The notes: generated by a model not told the origin, from the letters alone. DNA of 64,000 nt from Actinomadura flavalba DSM 45200 (GCF_000374305.1 NZ_KB894104.1:84695-148694), one strand, 5' to 3'. Positions 41,547 to 50,004 are shown, counted from the first letter of the stretch. Numbers and translations are program-made.

Positions 41547-42413
41547 GTGCTACCGGTGCCGGCGCGACCTCCCGAGCCCACCCGTTCCACCGGACTTCGC
41601 GACGCCTCCGGCGACGCGGAGCCGCTGGCGCTCTACTGGGCGTTCTACTGGGCTGTCGCCGAGGCGCAGCTCGTCCGCTGGCTGCCCCGCCGGCCCGCCC
41701 GCCTGCTGGACGTCTCGGGCGACACCGGGCGTACCGCCGGGCAGGCCGCGGCGTGCGGGCACCGGGTCATCGAGGTGATCGAGGCGGCGCCCGAGGAGGG
41801 CCGCGCCGACGCCGAGCCGCCCCCCGGGCAGGACGGGCACGGCGGCCCGGACGGCGACGGCGCGCGCGACGGCGGCGCGTTCACCGGGGCGCGGCCGGGC
41901 GGGTCGGTGCGGCGGGTCGTGGCCGACTCGGGACGGCTGGACTTCCTCGCCGACGCGTCCGTGGACGCCGTCGTCGCCGAGAACCGCGCGCTGTCGCGCC
42001 ATCTGGTGACCGAGGCGTCCGTCGCCGAGATCGCCCGCGTGCTGCGGCCCGGCGGGCGCGTGCTGCTGTCGGTCGACTCGCTCACGCTCGGCATGGCGCT
42101 GCTCGCCGAGCAGAACCGGTGGGCGCACCTGTCGGACGTGCCCGCCGCCGAGGTGCTGCTGGTGCCGTGGCCGGACGGGTCCATCACCCGCTGCTTCGGC
42201 ATCGACCAGCTCCGCGAGCTGCTGACCGAGGCCGGGCTGGACGTGGAGTGGATCAGGCCGCGCACCGCGCTGTCGCCGTCCACGGTCGAGCACATGCTGT
42301 CGCGCTCCCCCGGCGCGCTCCAGGGCCTGGTGCGCACCGAGCTGGCCGCGCCGCCCGGGGACGACTCGCTCGGCGTGCACCTGCTGGCGTCGGCGCGGCG
42401 TCCGGCGGACTGA
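41547..42413 (+). CDS. Class I SAM-dependent methyltransferase with low-complexity insert
   Basis: The 288-residue protein shows a methyltransferase fold: motif I ARLLDVSGDTGRTAGQAAACGHRVIEV, then FLADASVDAVVAENRALSRH, EIARVLRPGGRVLLSVDSLTLGMALL and a C-terminal lid. Between strands 2 and 3 there is an insert of roughly 40 residues made of Gly, Asp, Pro and Ala (PPPGQDGHGGPDGDGARDGG), unusual in this fold. GTG at 41547 follows CAGGAG by 7 bases. Divergent from sigR. Substrate unknown. Confidence 0.82.
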   Translation: MLPVPARPPEPTRSTGLRDASGDAEPLALYWAFYWAVAEAQLVRWLPRRPARLLDVSGDTGRTAGQAAACGHRVIEVIEAAPEEGRADAEPPPGQDGHGGPDGDGARDGGAFTGARPGGSVRRVVADSGRLDFLADASVDAVVAENRALSRHLVTEASVAEIARVLRPGGRVLLSVDSLTLGMALLAEQNRWAHLSDVPAAEVLLVPWPDGSITRCFGIDQLRELLTEAGLDVEWIRPRTALSPSTVEHMLSRSPGALQGLVRTELAAPPGDDSLGVHLLASARRPAD

Positions 42414-42425
42414 CGCGGAGGCCGG

Positions 42426-43211
42426 TCAGGCGGGGTCGTCGTCCTCCCCGGCGGGGCGGAGCAACTGCGCGCCGTTGTTGCGGACGTTGTTGACCAGCGG
42501 CGACACCGGATAGGCGTCCATCTCGCCGGACATCGCGGGCACCAGCAGGCCGCGGACCTCGTCGGTGTCGGTCAGTTCCGGGTCGAGCCAGGCGTCCCAC
42601 GCGTCCGGCCGGACGACCATCGGCATGCGGTCGTGGATGCGGCCGAGGTCGTCGGGGGCGTCGGTGGTGATGACCGTGCACGTCCAGACCCACGCGTCGT
42701 CGGGCGACTTCCACAGCTCGTAGAGCCCGGCCATGGCCAGCACGCCGCCGTCCTTGGGGTGGATGAAGAACGGCTGCTTGCGCTTCTTGCCCTTCTTCTG
42801 GCCCTCGGCCGGGTCGTCCTCCAGCGTGTACCACTCGTAGTAGCCGTCGGCGGGCAGCAGGCAGCGGCGGCGCTTGAACGCGCGGCGGTAGGCGGGCTTC
42901 TCGTGCACGGTCTCGGCCCGCGCGTTGATCATCCGGCTGCCGATGGACAGGTCCTTCGCCCACGACGGGACCAGACCCCACCGCAGCGTCCGCAGCTCAC
43001 GGACGGGATCGCCGTTCTCCGGCGGCGCCGCGCCCGCCTCCTCGGCGTCCCGCGCGGCCTTGTCCGCCGGGCGGGTGAGGACGGCGGGGACCTGCTTGGT
43101 GGGGGCGACGTTGTAGTCGGGTTCCAGGTCGCCGCCGGAGTCGTCGAGGACGACGCCGAACTGGTCGAGGAGTTCCTGGCGGGCTCGGGCTGTGGCGTAT
43201 CGACCGCACAT
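42426..43211 (-). CDS. SOS response-associated peptidase, SRAP/HMCES (YedK) family
   Basis: Forms a DNA-protein crosslink with abasic sites in single-stranded DNA. The catalytic cysteine must be residue 2, which fixes the start at the ATG at 43211 giving MCGRYATAR; longer frames would bury it. Other conserved parts: PDYNVAPTKQVPAVL, LRWGLVPSWAKD, INARAETVHEKPAYRRAFKRRRCLLPADGYYEWY, and IHDRMPMVV with the catalytic His. It is 261 residues. Syntenic with Rv3226c near aroA. Confidence 0.95.
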   Translation of the reverse strand: MCGRYATARARQELLDQFGVVLDDSGGDLEPDYNVAPTKQVPAVLTRPADKAARDAEEAGAAPPENGDPVRELRTLRWGLVPSWAKDLSIGSRMINARAETVHEKPAYRRAFKRRRCLLPADGYYEWYTLEDDPAEGQKKGKKRKQPFFIHPKDGGVLAMAGLYELWKSPDDAWVWTCTVITTDAPDDLGRIHDRMPMVVRPDAWDAWLDPELTDTDEVRGLLVPAMSGEMDAYPVSPLVNNVRNNGAQLLRPAGEDDDPA

Positions 43212-43282
43212 GGCGTCCATACTGCCCGCCGCCGCCGACATTCCGTGTGCTTGACCGCGATCCGCGTGGGCATGTAGCCCGC

Positions 43283-43960
43283 ATGCGACCCATCACCACG
43301 CTGGCCCGGCCGCTCGCGGCCGCCCCGTTCATCGTCACCGGACTGGAGACCCTGCGGAACCCGCGCGAGCGCGCCGAGCAGGTGGAACCGGTCCTCAAGC
43401 CCGTCGCCGACCGGCTCGACTGGCTCCCCACCAAGGACCCGGTGACGCTCGTCCGGGTCGAGGGGGCGGTCAGCCTCGGCACGGGCGTGCTGCTGCTCGC
43501 GGGCAAGGCGAGCCGCCTGACGTCGCTGCTGCTGGCGGCGCAGCTCGTCCCGAGCCTGGCCACCGAGCACCGCTACTGGACCGAGGACGACCCCGAGCGC
43601 CGCGCCAACGAGCGTTCGCACCTGCTGAAGAACGCGGGGCTGCTCGGGGCGCTGCTGCTCGTCGCGTCCGAGCCGCGCCGGTCCGCGCACATCGCGGCGC
43701 TGAAGACGCAGTTGCACGACGCCCGCGTCAAGGCCGGCGCCGAGACCCGCGTGCTGCGCGCGCAGACCCGCGCCGAGCTGAAGAACGCGCGCCGCGAGGC
43801 CGTCCGCCAGGTGCGCGAGGCCAAGCGGGCGGGCGGGCGCAAGGCAGCTAAGGCGGCGGGTGCCGGGAAGGCCACCCAGTCGATCGGCAAGGCCGCGGGC
43901 AAGTCGGCCAAGTCCACCCGCAAGGCGGCCAAGGCGGCCCGCGCCAAGGTCTCGCGCTGA
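43283..43960 (+). CDS. DoxX-family membrane protein with histone-H1-like tail
   Basis: Residues 1-135 form a DoxX four-helix membrane domain (LARPLAAAPFIVTGLETLRNP, VEGAVSLGTGVLLLAGKASRLTSLLLAAQLVPSL, KNAGLLGALLLVASEP). The rest, to residue 225, is a long basic helix followed by Lys/Ala repeats (GRKAAKAAGAGKATQSIGKAAGKSAKSTRKAAKAARAKVSR) like the C-terminal domain of histone H1 and mycobacterial HupB. The tail should face the cytoplasm and could bind nucleic acid or anionic lipid. Start ATG at 43283. Function unknown. Confidence 0.88.
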   Translation: MRPITTLARPLAAAPFIVTGLETLRNPRERAEQVEPVLKPVADRLDWLPTKDPVTLVRVEGAVSLGTGVLLLAGKASRLTSLLLAAQLVPSLATEHRYWTEDDPERRANERSHLLKNAGLLGALLLVASEPRRSAHIAALKTQLHDARVKAGAETRVLRAQTRAELKNARREAVRQVREAKRAGGRKAAKAAGAGKATQSIGKAAGKSAKSTRKAAKAARAKVSR

Positions 43961-44128
43961 CGGCCTCCTCCGCCGCGCGGTCTCCGTCCTCGGCGGAGCC
44001 GCGCGGCGGCGTCGTGCGGCGGGGTTCCCCAAGCGCGCCTTAACGGAGGCTGAAGCCGATTGCGGACCGGCGCGGCAGGGGGCGTAATGCCAGGTGAAGC
44101 CCCTTTCCCGCCGCTCTGGGAGGCCGCG

Positions 44129-44692
44129 ATGACCGTTCCCGCCGTGTCCAGGCCCGTGCCGTCCCGTCCCGCGGTGGACGCCGACGCCGTCGTCGCCGCC
44201 CTCTACCGCGACCACGGCGGGACGCTGCTGACGTTCGTGCTGCGGCTCACCGGCGGCGACCGGCCGTGGGCCGAGGACGTCGTGCAGGAGACGATGATCC
44301 GCGCCTGGCGCAGTGCCGCCCGGCTCGACCCCGCCGCGTCGCCGATGCCGTGGCTGGCGACCGTCGCGCGGCGGATCGTCATCGACGACCGGCGGCGCCG
44401 CGCCGTGCGTCCCGCCGAGTCCGGCGACACGCCGCTGGAGCAGTTCGCGGCCCGTGAGGCCGCCCAGGAGCTGGACGCGCTGCTCGGCCGCGTCGTCCTG
44501 GACGAGGCGCTGGCCTCGCTGTCGGCCGCGCACCGTTCTATCCTGACCGAGACCGTGGTGCGGGACCGGACCGTGAACCAGGCCGCGGCGGCGCTCGGCA
44601 TCCCGGTGGGCACCGCCAAGTCCCGCGTCTACTACGCGCTGCGCGCCCTGCGCGCCGCGCTGGAGGACCGGGGCTGGAGATCGGCTGGATGA
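44129..44692 (+). CDS. ECF sigma factor
   Basis: A 187-residue group IV sigma factor. Region 2 includes ALYRDHGGTLLTFVLRLTGGDRPWAEDVVQETMIRAWRSAARLDPAASPMPWLATVARRIVIDDRRRR, and region 4 LASLSAAHRSILTETVVRDRTVNQAAAALGIPVGTAKSRVYYALRALRAAL; the pattern is close to SigK/SigL-type factors. GGGAGG precedes the ATG at 44129. Its stop overlaps the start of the next gene (ATGA), a small zinc-finger protein that is its likely antagonist. Target promoters unknown. Confidence 0.92.
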   Translation: MTVPAVSRPVPSRPAVDADAVVAALYRDHGGTLLTFVLRLTGGDRPWAEDVVQETMIRAWRSAARLDPAASPMPWLATVARRIVIDDRRRRAVRPAESGDTPLEQFAAREAAQELDALLGRVVLDEALASLSAAHRSILTETVVRDRTVNQAAAALGIPVGTAKSRVYYALRALRAALEDRGWRSAG

Positions 44693-44874
44693 ACCCACCC
44701 GTCGAGCACACCGACGTCGCCGCCTACGCGCTCGGCGTCCTGGAACCCGGCGACCGCGCCGCCTTCGAGACGCATCTCGCCTCCTGCGCGCGCTGCCGGG
44801 ACGAACTCGCGGCCCTCGCCCCGGCCGCCGCCCGTCTCCGCGAGGAGCGCGACGCCCGCCAGGACACCACCTGA
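44689..44874 (+). CDS. Minimal zinc-finger anti-sigma protein (ZAS only)
   Basis: Only 61 residues: EHTDVAAYALGVLEPGDRAAFETHLASCARCRDELAALAPAAARLREERDARQDTT, with the HxxxCxxC zinc signature and conserved N-terminal His. Related anti-sigma factors such as RslA continue with a membrane helix and an extracytoplasmic domain; both are absent here and the 63 bases before aroA leave no room for a frameshifted remainder. Translation is coupled to the sigma gene. Confidence 0.85.
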   Translation: MNPPVEHTDVAAYALGVLEPGDRAAFETHLASCARCRDELAALAPAAARLREERDARQDTT

Positions 44875-44937
44875 GCCGGGGTCTCCGCAGTGCGCGTGCG
44901 ACGCGGTGGGGGCGGGCGAACCGATAATCTGGGGAGC

Positions 44938-46227
44938 ATGACCTCTGGTGCCTCCTGGCTCGCGCCCACCGCCGACCGTCCGGTGGCCGCCCGGGTGGCG
45001 CTGCCCGGGTCCAAGTCGATGACGAACCGGGCGCTGATCCTCGCGGCGCTGGCCGACGGGCCGGTGACGATCGAGCGTCCGCTGCGCAGCCGCGACACCG
45101 ACCTCATGGCCGCCGCGCTGCGCGCGCTCGGGATCGGCGTCGCCGAGACGTCCGGCGGCTGGGCCGTCACCCCCGCCGAACCGGCCGGGCCCGCGCGCAT
45201 CGACGTCGGCCTCGCCGGAACCGTCATGCGGTTCGTGCCGCCGGTCGCGGCGCTCGCCGCGGGCACCGTCGAGATCGACGGCGACCCGCGCGCCCGGGAA
45301 CGTCCCATGGGCCCGCTCATCGCCGCGCTGCGGGCCCTCGGCGCCGACCTCGACGACGGCGGGCGCGGGCTGCTGCCGCTCACGCTGCGCGGGCGCGGCG
45401 GGCTGGCGGGCGGGGCCGTCACGATCGACGCGTCCGGGTCGTCGCAGCTCGTGTCGGGGCTGCTGCTGGCCGCGCCCCGGTTCGGCAAGGGCGTCGAGGT
45501 CCGGCACGAGGGGCCGCCCGTGCCGTCCGCGCCGCACCTGGAGATGACCGTCGCGATGCTGCGCGCGGCGGGCGCCACCGTCGACACCGGGCCCGACCTG
45601 TGGCGGGTCGCCCCCGGCCCCGTCACCGCCCGCCGGTGGGAGATCGAACCCGACCTGTCCAACGCCGCGCAGTTCCTCGGCGCCGCGCTCGTCACCGGCG
45701 GCTCGGTCACCGTGCCCGGCTGGCCCGCCGCCACCACGCAGCCCGGCGACCGGCTCCGCGACCTGCTCGCCGCCATGGGCGCCGAGGTCACCTCGTCCCC
45801 GGACGGGCTCACCGTGCGCGGCACCGGCACGTTCACCGGGCTGGACGCCGACCTGCACGAGGTCGGTGAGCTGACGCCCGTCCTGGCCGCGCTCGCCGCG
45901 CTCGCCGGAACGCCGTCGCGGCTGACCGGCATCGCGCACCTGCGCGGGCACGAGACCGACCGGCTCGCCGCGCTCGCCGCCGAGATCAACGGGCTCGGCG
46001 GCGACGTCCGCGAACTCTCCGACGGGCTGGAGATCCGCCCGCGTCCCCTGCGCGGCGGCGTCTTCCACACCTACGACGACCACCGCATGGTCATGGCCGC
46101 GGCGGTGCTCGGCCTCGCCGTCCCCGGCGTCGAGGTGGAGAATCCCGGCACCGTCGGCAAGACGCTGCCGGGCTTCACCGGGCTGTGGGCGGACCTGCTC
46201 GCCGCCCGCCCGACGGGACAGGGGTAG
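44938..46227 (+). CDS. aroA: 3-phosphoshikimate 1-carboxyvinyltransferase (EPSP synthase)
   Basis: Sixth step of the shikimate pathway. The 429-residue protein shows VALPGSKSMTNRALILAALADGP, LRSRDTDLMAAALRALG, GLAGTVMRFVPPVAALA, GDPRARERPMGPLIAALRALGA, SGSSQLVSGLLL, HRMVMAAAVLGL and NPGTVGKTLPGF. ATG at 44938 follows GGGGAGC and a GATAAT box ends 9 bases upstream. The rsgA coding region begins 4 bases after the stop, and the pair is conserved in actinobacteria (Rv3227-Rv3228). Confidence 0.96.
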   Translation: MTSGASWLAPTADRPVAARVALPGSKSMTNRALILAALADGPVTIERPLRSRDTDLMAAALRALGIGVAETSGGWAVTPAEPAGPARIDVGLAGTVMRFVPPVAALAAGTVEIDGDPRARERPMGPLIAALRALGADLDDGGRGLLPLTLRGRGGLAGGAVTIDASGSSQLVSGLLLAAPRFGKGVEVRHEGPPVPSAPHLEMTVAMLRAAGATVDTGPDLWRVAPGPVTARRWEIEPDLSNAAQFLGAALVTGGSVTVPGWPAATTQPGDRLRDLLAAMGAEVTSSPDGLTVRGTGTFTGLDADLHEVGELTPVLAALAALAGTPSRLTGIAHLRGHETDRLAALAAEINGLGGDVRELSDGLEIRPRPLRGGVFHTYDDHRMVMAAAVLGLAVPGVEVENPGTVGKTLPGFTGLWADLLAARPTGQG

Positions 46228-46231
46228 GGCA

Positions 46232-47239
46232 CTGGCTCGGCGCACGCGCGACTACGACGAGGACGACGTCCGGGTCCGGCCCGGCAAGCGCGGGTCGCGT
46301 CCGCGCACGCGCATCCGGCCCGCGCACGAGGACGCGGTGCCCGCGATGGTCCTCGCCGTCGATCGCGGCCGGTACCGGTGCCTCGTCGGCGCCGGGACGG
46401 CCGGTGAGCGGCCCGTCACGGCGATGCGGGCGCGGGAGCTGGGGCGCAAGGGCGTCGTCGTCGGTGACCGGGTCGCGCTCGTCGGTGACACCTCGGGCCT
46501 GCCGGACACGCTGGCGCGGATCGTCCGGGTGGAGCCGCGCACGTCGTCGCTGCGGCGCACCGCCGACGACACCGACTCGTTCGAGCGGATCATCGTCGCG
46601 AACGCCGGGCAGCTCGTCATCGTCACGGCCCTGGCCGACCCCGAGCCGCGACCGCGGCTGATCGACCGGACGCTCGTCGCCGCCTACGACGCGGGGATGG
46701 AACCGCTGCTCGCGCTCACCAAGGCCGACCTGGCCGACCCGGCGGCGCTCGTCGCGGAGTACGCGCCGCTCGGCGTCCCGTACGTGGTGACCGAGCGCGG
46801 CGGCGACCTCGCCCCGCTGCGGGAGCTGCTGTCGGGGCGGATGAGCGTCCTCGTCGGGCACTCCGGCGTCGGGAAGTCGACGCTGGTGAACGCGCTCGTC
46901 CCGGACGCCGAACGCGCCGTGAGCCACGTCAACGCGGTCACGGGGCGGGGGCGGCACACGTCGTCGTCGGCGCTCGCGCTGGAACTCCCCGGCCGCGACG
47001 GCTGGATCATCGACACCCCGGGCGTCCGCAGCTTCGGCCTCGCCCACGTCGAACCCGAGAACGTCATCAACGCCTTCGAGGACCTGGCCGAGGGCGCCGC
47101 CGAACGCTGCCCCCCGAACTGCGACCACCTCTCCCCCGACTGCGGCCTCGACGCCTGGGTGGCCGAAGGCCACGCCTCCGAGGCCCGCCTGACCTCCCTA
47201 CGCCGCCTCCTCAAAGCCCGAGAAGAAGCCCCAGACTGA
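46232..47239 (+). CDS. rsgA: Ribosome small-subunit GTPase RsgA, probable CTG start
   Basis: Circularly permuted GTPase acting late in 30S maturation. Motif order G4 (LLALTKADL), G1 (LVGHSGVGKSTLVNAL), G3 (IIDTPGVRSFGL), then zinc ligands in CPPNCDHLSPDCGLDAWVAEGH. The conserved actinobacterial N-terminus (ARRTRDYDEDDVRVRPGKRGSRPRTRIRPAHEDA) is encoded upstream of the first ATG/GTG in the frame (GTG at 46337). The only suitable initiator for it is CTG at 46232, 7 bases after AGGGG and 4 bases after the aroA stop. From there the protein has 335 residues. Translational coupling to aroA is likely. Confidence 0.9.
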   Translation: MARRTRDYDEDDVRVRPGKRGSRPRTRIRPAHEDAVPAMVLAVDRGRYRCLVGAGTAGERPVTAMRARELGRKGVVVGDRVALVGDTSGLPDTLARIVRVEPRTSSLRRTADDTDSFERIIVANAGQLVIVTALADPEPRPRLIDRTLVAAYDAGMEPLLALTKADLADPAALVAEYAPLGVPYVVTERGGDLAPLRELLSGRMSVLVGHSGVGKSTLVNALVPDAERAVSHVNAVTGRGRHTSSSALALELPGRDGWIIDTPGVRSFGLAHVEPENVINAFEDLAEGAAERCPPNCDHLSPDCGLDAWVAEGHASEARLTSLRRLLKAREEAPD

Positions 47240-47354
47240 CCCCAACGACCCAGCCCGACGACCGAGACGATCGTCGTGTGGGCGTGCACGTCGTTTGGGA
47301 TGGCCGTTCGGGCATGTTCGGTTCGCGTGGGCTATTGACCCGGTTTCAGTGGAT

Positions 47355-48206
47355 TCAGCCGGGGGCCTCTTCGAGGAAGGTCCGGGCGCGGGCCTCGGCG
47401 TCTTTGAGGGCGTCCACATGTTCGGAGGCGAGTTCTTCGACGCAGCGGGTCATCACGTCGGTGACCTGGCTGTAGGCGCTCTCCTCGGCGCCGCGCAGGG
47501 CCGCGCGGACCGTGGCGGAGCGGGCGCCGAGCGCCGACCACTCCAGCTCCAGGCGGCCGACGGCCTCGTCGAACGCCTGCGCCGTCTCGTCGGACGCGGT
47601 GCGCAGTTCGGCGGGGACCTCGCCGCCGCCCGAGCGGCGGGCGCGCAGCGACAGCGCGGAGATGCGGCTGGCCAGCGTCAGGCCCTCGCGGGCGAGCGGG
47701 AGGACGTCGTGGATGAGGTCGGTGACGGCCGTCGCCAGCTCCTCCACCCGCGTCAGGAGCGTCTGGGTCGCCTCCTCCAGCGCCGCCGACGCGTGCACCG
47801 TCACCTGCTCGGCGACGCCCCGCTGCCGACGGTTCAGCGCGGGCACCACCTCCGTGTCGAGCCTGCGCCGCAGCTCACGGGCGCGCGGGCCGGTGCGTTC
47901 GGCCGGCGCCGCCGACTGCTCCCACGCCGTCCACAGCCGCTCGATGCGGGCGTCCCCGGAGCCCGCGATCTCCGCGATGATCTCGTCGAGGGCGTCGCCC
48001 GCGCGTGCCTTCAACCGGTCCACCCGGCCGTACAGGGCCTCCCGGCGGAACGGGTCGTTCAGCTCGCTGAGCTGCGCCTGCAACCGCCGCGAGACGTCGA
48101 TCGCGTGTTCGGCCAGGGGGACGAGCCGGTCCGCCAGTTCGTCGACGGTCGTGGCCCGGCGGGGGTCGGTCAGCTCGGCCACCCAGCCGGGAAGGTCGTG
48201 CGCCAT
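47355..48206 (-). CDS. Helical/coiled-coil cytoplasmic protein of unknown function
   Basis: A 283-residue, almost entirely alpha-helical protein with heptad-like stretches (TVDELADRLVPLAEHAIDVSRRLQAQLSELNDPFRREALYGRVDRLKARAGDALDEI, VTVHASAALEEATQTLLTRVEELATAVTDLIHDVLPL). No signal peptide, no membrane helix, no enzymatic motif. ATG at 48206 gives MAHDLPGWVAELTDP. Divergent from hisN. I do not recognise the family. Confidence 0.8.
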   Translation of the reverse strand: MAHDLPGWVAELTDPRRATTVDELADRLVPLAEHAIDVSRRLQAQLSELNDPFRREALYGRVDRLKARAGDALDEIIAEIAGSGDARIERLWTAWEQSAAPAERTGPRARELRRRLDTEVVPALNRRQRGVAEQVTVHASAALEEATQTLLTRVEELATAVTDLIHDVLPLAREGLTLASRISALSLRARRSGGGEVPAELRTASDETAQAFDEAVGRLELEWSALGARSATVRAALRGAEESAYSQVTDVMTRCVEELASEHVDALKDAEARARTFLEEAPG

Positions 48207-48319
48207 GCGCTCATGTTCCCATCCGGACGGCCCGCGCGCCGGGTGCCACACCCGGCGTCGCCGCCCGAAAGCGGGCGGCGACGACGGGGCGCGGCCCCGT
48301 TCCGGTAGCCTGACCCGCC

Positions 48320-49123
48320 GTGGCGGGCTATTCCGATGACCTTCGTCTCGCGCATGTGCTGGCGGACGGGGCCGACGACATCACGACCAAGCGCTTCCGC
48401 GCGCTCGATCTCGACATCGAGACCAAGCCGGACCTGACGCCGGTCAGCGACGCCGACCGCAGCGTCGAGGAGCAGATCCGTGGAACGCTCAAGCGGGCCC
48501 GGCCGCGGGACGCCGTGCTCGGCGAGGAGTACGGCCGCACCGGTTACGGGCAGCGCTGCTGGATCATCGACCCGATCGACGCGACGAAGAACTTCGTGCG
48601 CGGCGTCCCGGTGTGGGCGACGCTGATCGCGCTGATGGAGAACGACGAGGTCGTCGTCGGGGTCGTGTCGGCGCCGGCGCTGAACCGCCGCTGGTGGGCG
48701 GCGCGCGGCAACGGCGCGTGGACGGGCCGCAGCCTCACCCGCGCGAGCCGCATCCAGGTGTCGTCGGTCACGGACCTGGCGAACGCGTCGCTGTCGTTCT
48801 CCAGCCTGTCCGGGTGGGAGGAGCAGGAGCGCCTCGACCGCTTCCTCGACCTGACGCGGTCGGTGTGGCGCACCCGCGCGTTCGGCGACTTCTGGTCGCA
48901 CATGATGGTCGCCGAGGGCGTCGTGGACATCTCCGCCGAACCGGAGGTCTCCCTCTGGGACCTGGCCGCCCTCCAGGTCATCGTGGAGGAGGCCGGCGGC
49001 ATGTTCACCGACCTCTCGGGCGTCCCCGGCCCCGACGGCGGCAGCGTCGTCGTCACCAACGGCCACCTCCACGCCGACGTCCTCCGCACCCTGGGCGGCG
49101 GCCAACTCTCCCTCCGCGTCTGA
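48320..49123 (+). CDS. hisN: Histidinol-phosphatase, inositol-monophosphatase family
   Basis: Dephosphorylates histidinol phosphate in histidine synthesis. The 267-residue protein has the Mg-binding motifs LGEEYG, CWIIDPIDATKNFVRGVPVW and SLWDLAALQVIVEEAGG, and TKPDLTPVSDADRSVE. The aroA-rsgA-hisN neighbourhood is typical for actinobacterial HisN. TAGCCT ends 8 bases before the GTG, suggesting a leaderless mRNA. Activity on inositol phosphate or another sugar phosphate cannot be excluded. Confidence 0.9.
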   Translation: MAGYSDDLRLAHVLADGADDITTKRFRALDLDIETKPDLTPVSDADRSVEEQIRGTLKRARPRDAVLGEEYGRTGYGQRCWIIDPIDATKNFVRGVPVWATLIALMENDEVVVGVVSAPALNRRWWAARGNGAWTGRSLTRASRIQVSSVTDLANASLSFSSLSGWEEQERLDRFLDLTRSVWRTRAFGDFWSHMMVAEGVVDISAEPEVSLWDLAALQVIVEEAGGMFTDLSGVPGPDGGSVVVTNGHLHADVLRTLGGGQLSLRV

Positions 49124-49202
49124 CCCCACCCACCCAAAACCGACCCACAGCACCAACACAAGCCCCGACACAGCACCGCGACCCGCCGCGCCCCGCCCCC
49201 GC

Positions 49203-49823
49203 GCCATCGAGCAGCCATGCTCGCACCGTGGAAGGGAACACCCCGCCGTGGAGCGACGGCGCCCCGATGATGCGGCGCGTACGACGGGACACAGCCCATC
49301 GCGTAGCGGCAACATCCACTCCGTGGAGCAACAGCACCCCGCCGCAGAGCGATGACGCTGAGCCGTGCCGCAGCGGCACCCACGCGACGTCGAGGAGTGG
49401 CCCGCCCTTGACGGACGGCACCCGCGTCACAAAGCAGTGACGCCCGTCGCGGCGTGGTAGTGCCATGCCGTGGCGCAGCGGCGCCCCGCGCCGTCGAGGA
49501 GCGGCCCAGCCGTGATGGACGGCATCCGATTCGTGAAGCGGTGGCGCCCGTCGCGGAGCGCGGCGTCCGTTTTGGAACGGGTGGCGGCCGTTGTTGAGCG
49601 CGCGGCGCCCCGGCGTGGGGGCGGGGCGCCCCGGCGTGGAGCGGCGGTGGCCCGGCGTGGAGCGCGCGGCGCCCCGGCGTGGAGGGGGTGGCGCCCCGGC
49701 GTGGAGGGGGTGGCGCCCCGGCGTGGAGCGGCGGTGACCTCGGCGTGGGTGGCGGTTGCCGCGGCGCAGCGGGGCTCGTTTCGTGGAGGGGCAGCGGGCC
49801 TTGCCGTGCGACGGTGGTGTCCC
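49203..49823. repeat. Degenerate ~21/22-bp tandem array with hairpin potential
   Basis: About 620 bases downstream of hisN resolve into some 25-28 units of 20-23 bases, best conserved at 49590-49760 where the unit is close to GCGTGGAGCGGCGGCGCCCCG. In the first half units diverge but many keep a short inverted repeat: CGAGCA/TGCTCG (49208-49223), GCCGT/ACGGC (49245-49260 and 49509-49523), GTGCCGC/GCGGCAC (49365-49379), GCGTCAC/GTGACGC (49424-49443), GGCGTGG/CCATGCC (49451-49469). Mixed unit lengths break any reading frame, so it is not coding. Confidence 0.75.
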
Positions 49824-49990
49824 GGGGACTCCGCTTGCCCAGCGTCACCGCCGCTTCCGGACGGTGCCGCTTCACGAACTCCGGCGCCCTTGGCGGGTGC
49901 CTGGGGTGACGTGGTGGCGTCTCGTGGTGTGGGGGTGGTGTGTGGGGCTCTCGTGGTGTCGGGGTGGGGGTGGCTGGCGTCGGTGGGACT

Positions 49991-50004
49991 CGCGACATAT
50001 CGTG
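49991..50004. promoter_or_regulatory. Copy of the padR-operon element before the small membrane protein
   Basis: CGCGACATATCGTG is identical to 12100-12113 in the DUF4097-padR promoter and lies 70 bases before the small membrane protein gene. It may be a second target of the same PadR regulator. Confidence 0.4.

Noticed and set aside
46337..46339. GTG at 46337 as rsgA start
   Set aside because: It would remove 35 residues that match the conserved N-terminus of actinobacterial RsgA and leave over 100 bases of unexplained coding-like sequence after aroA.
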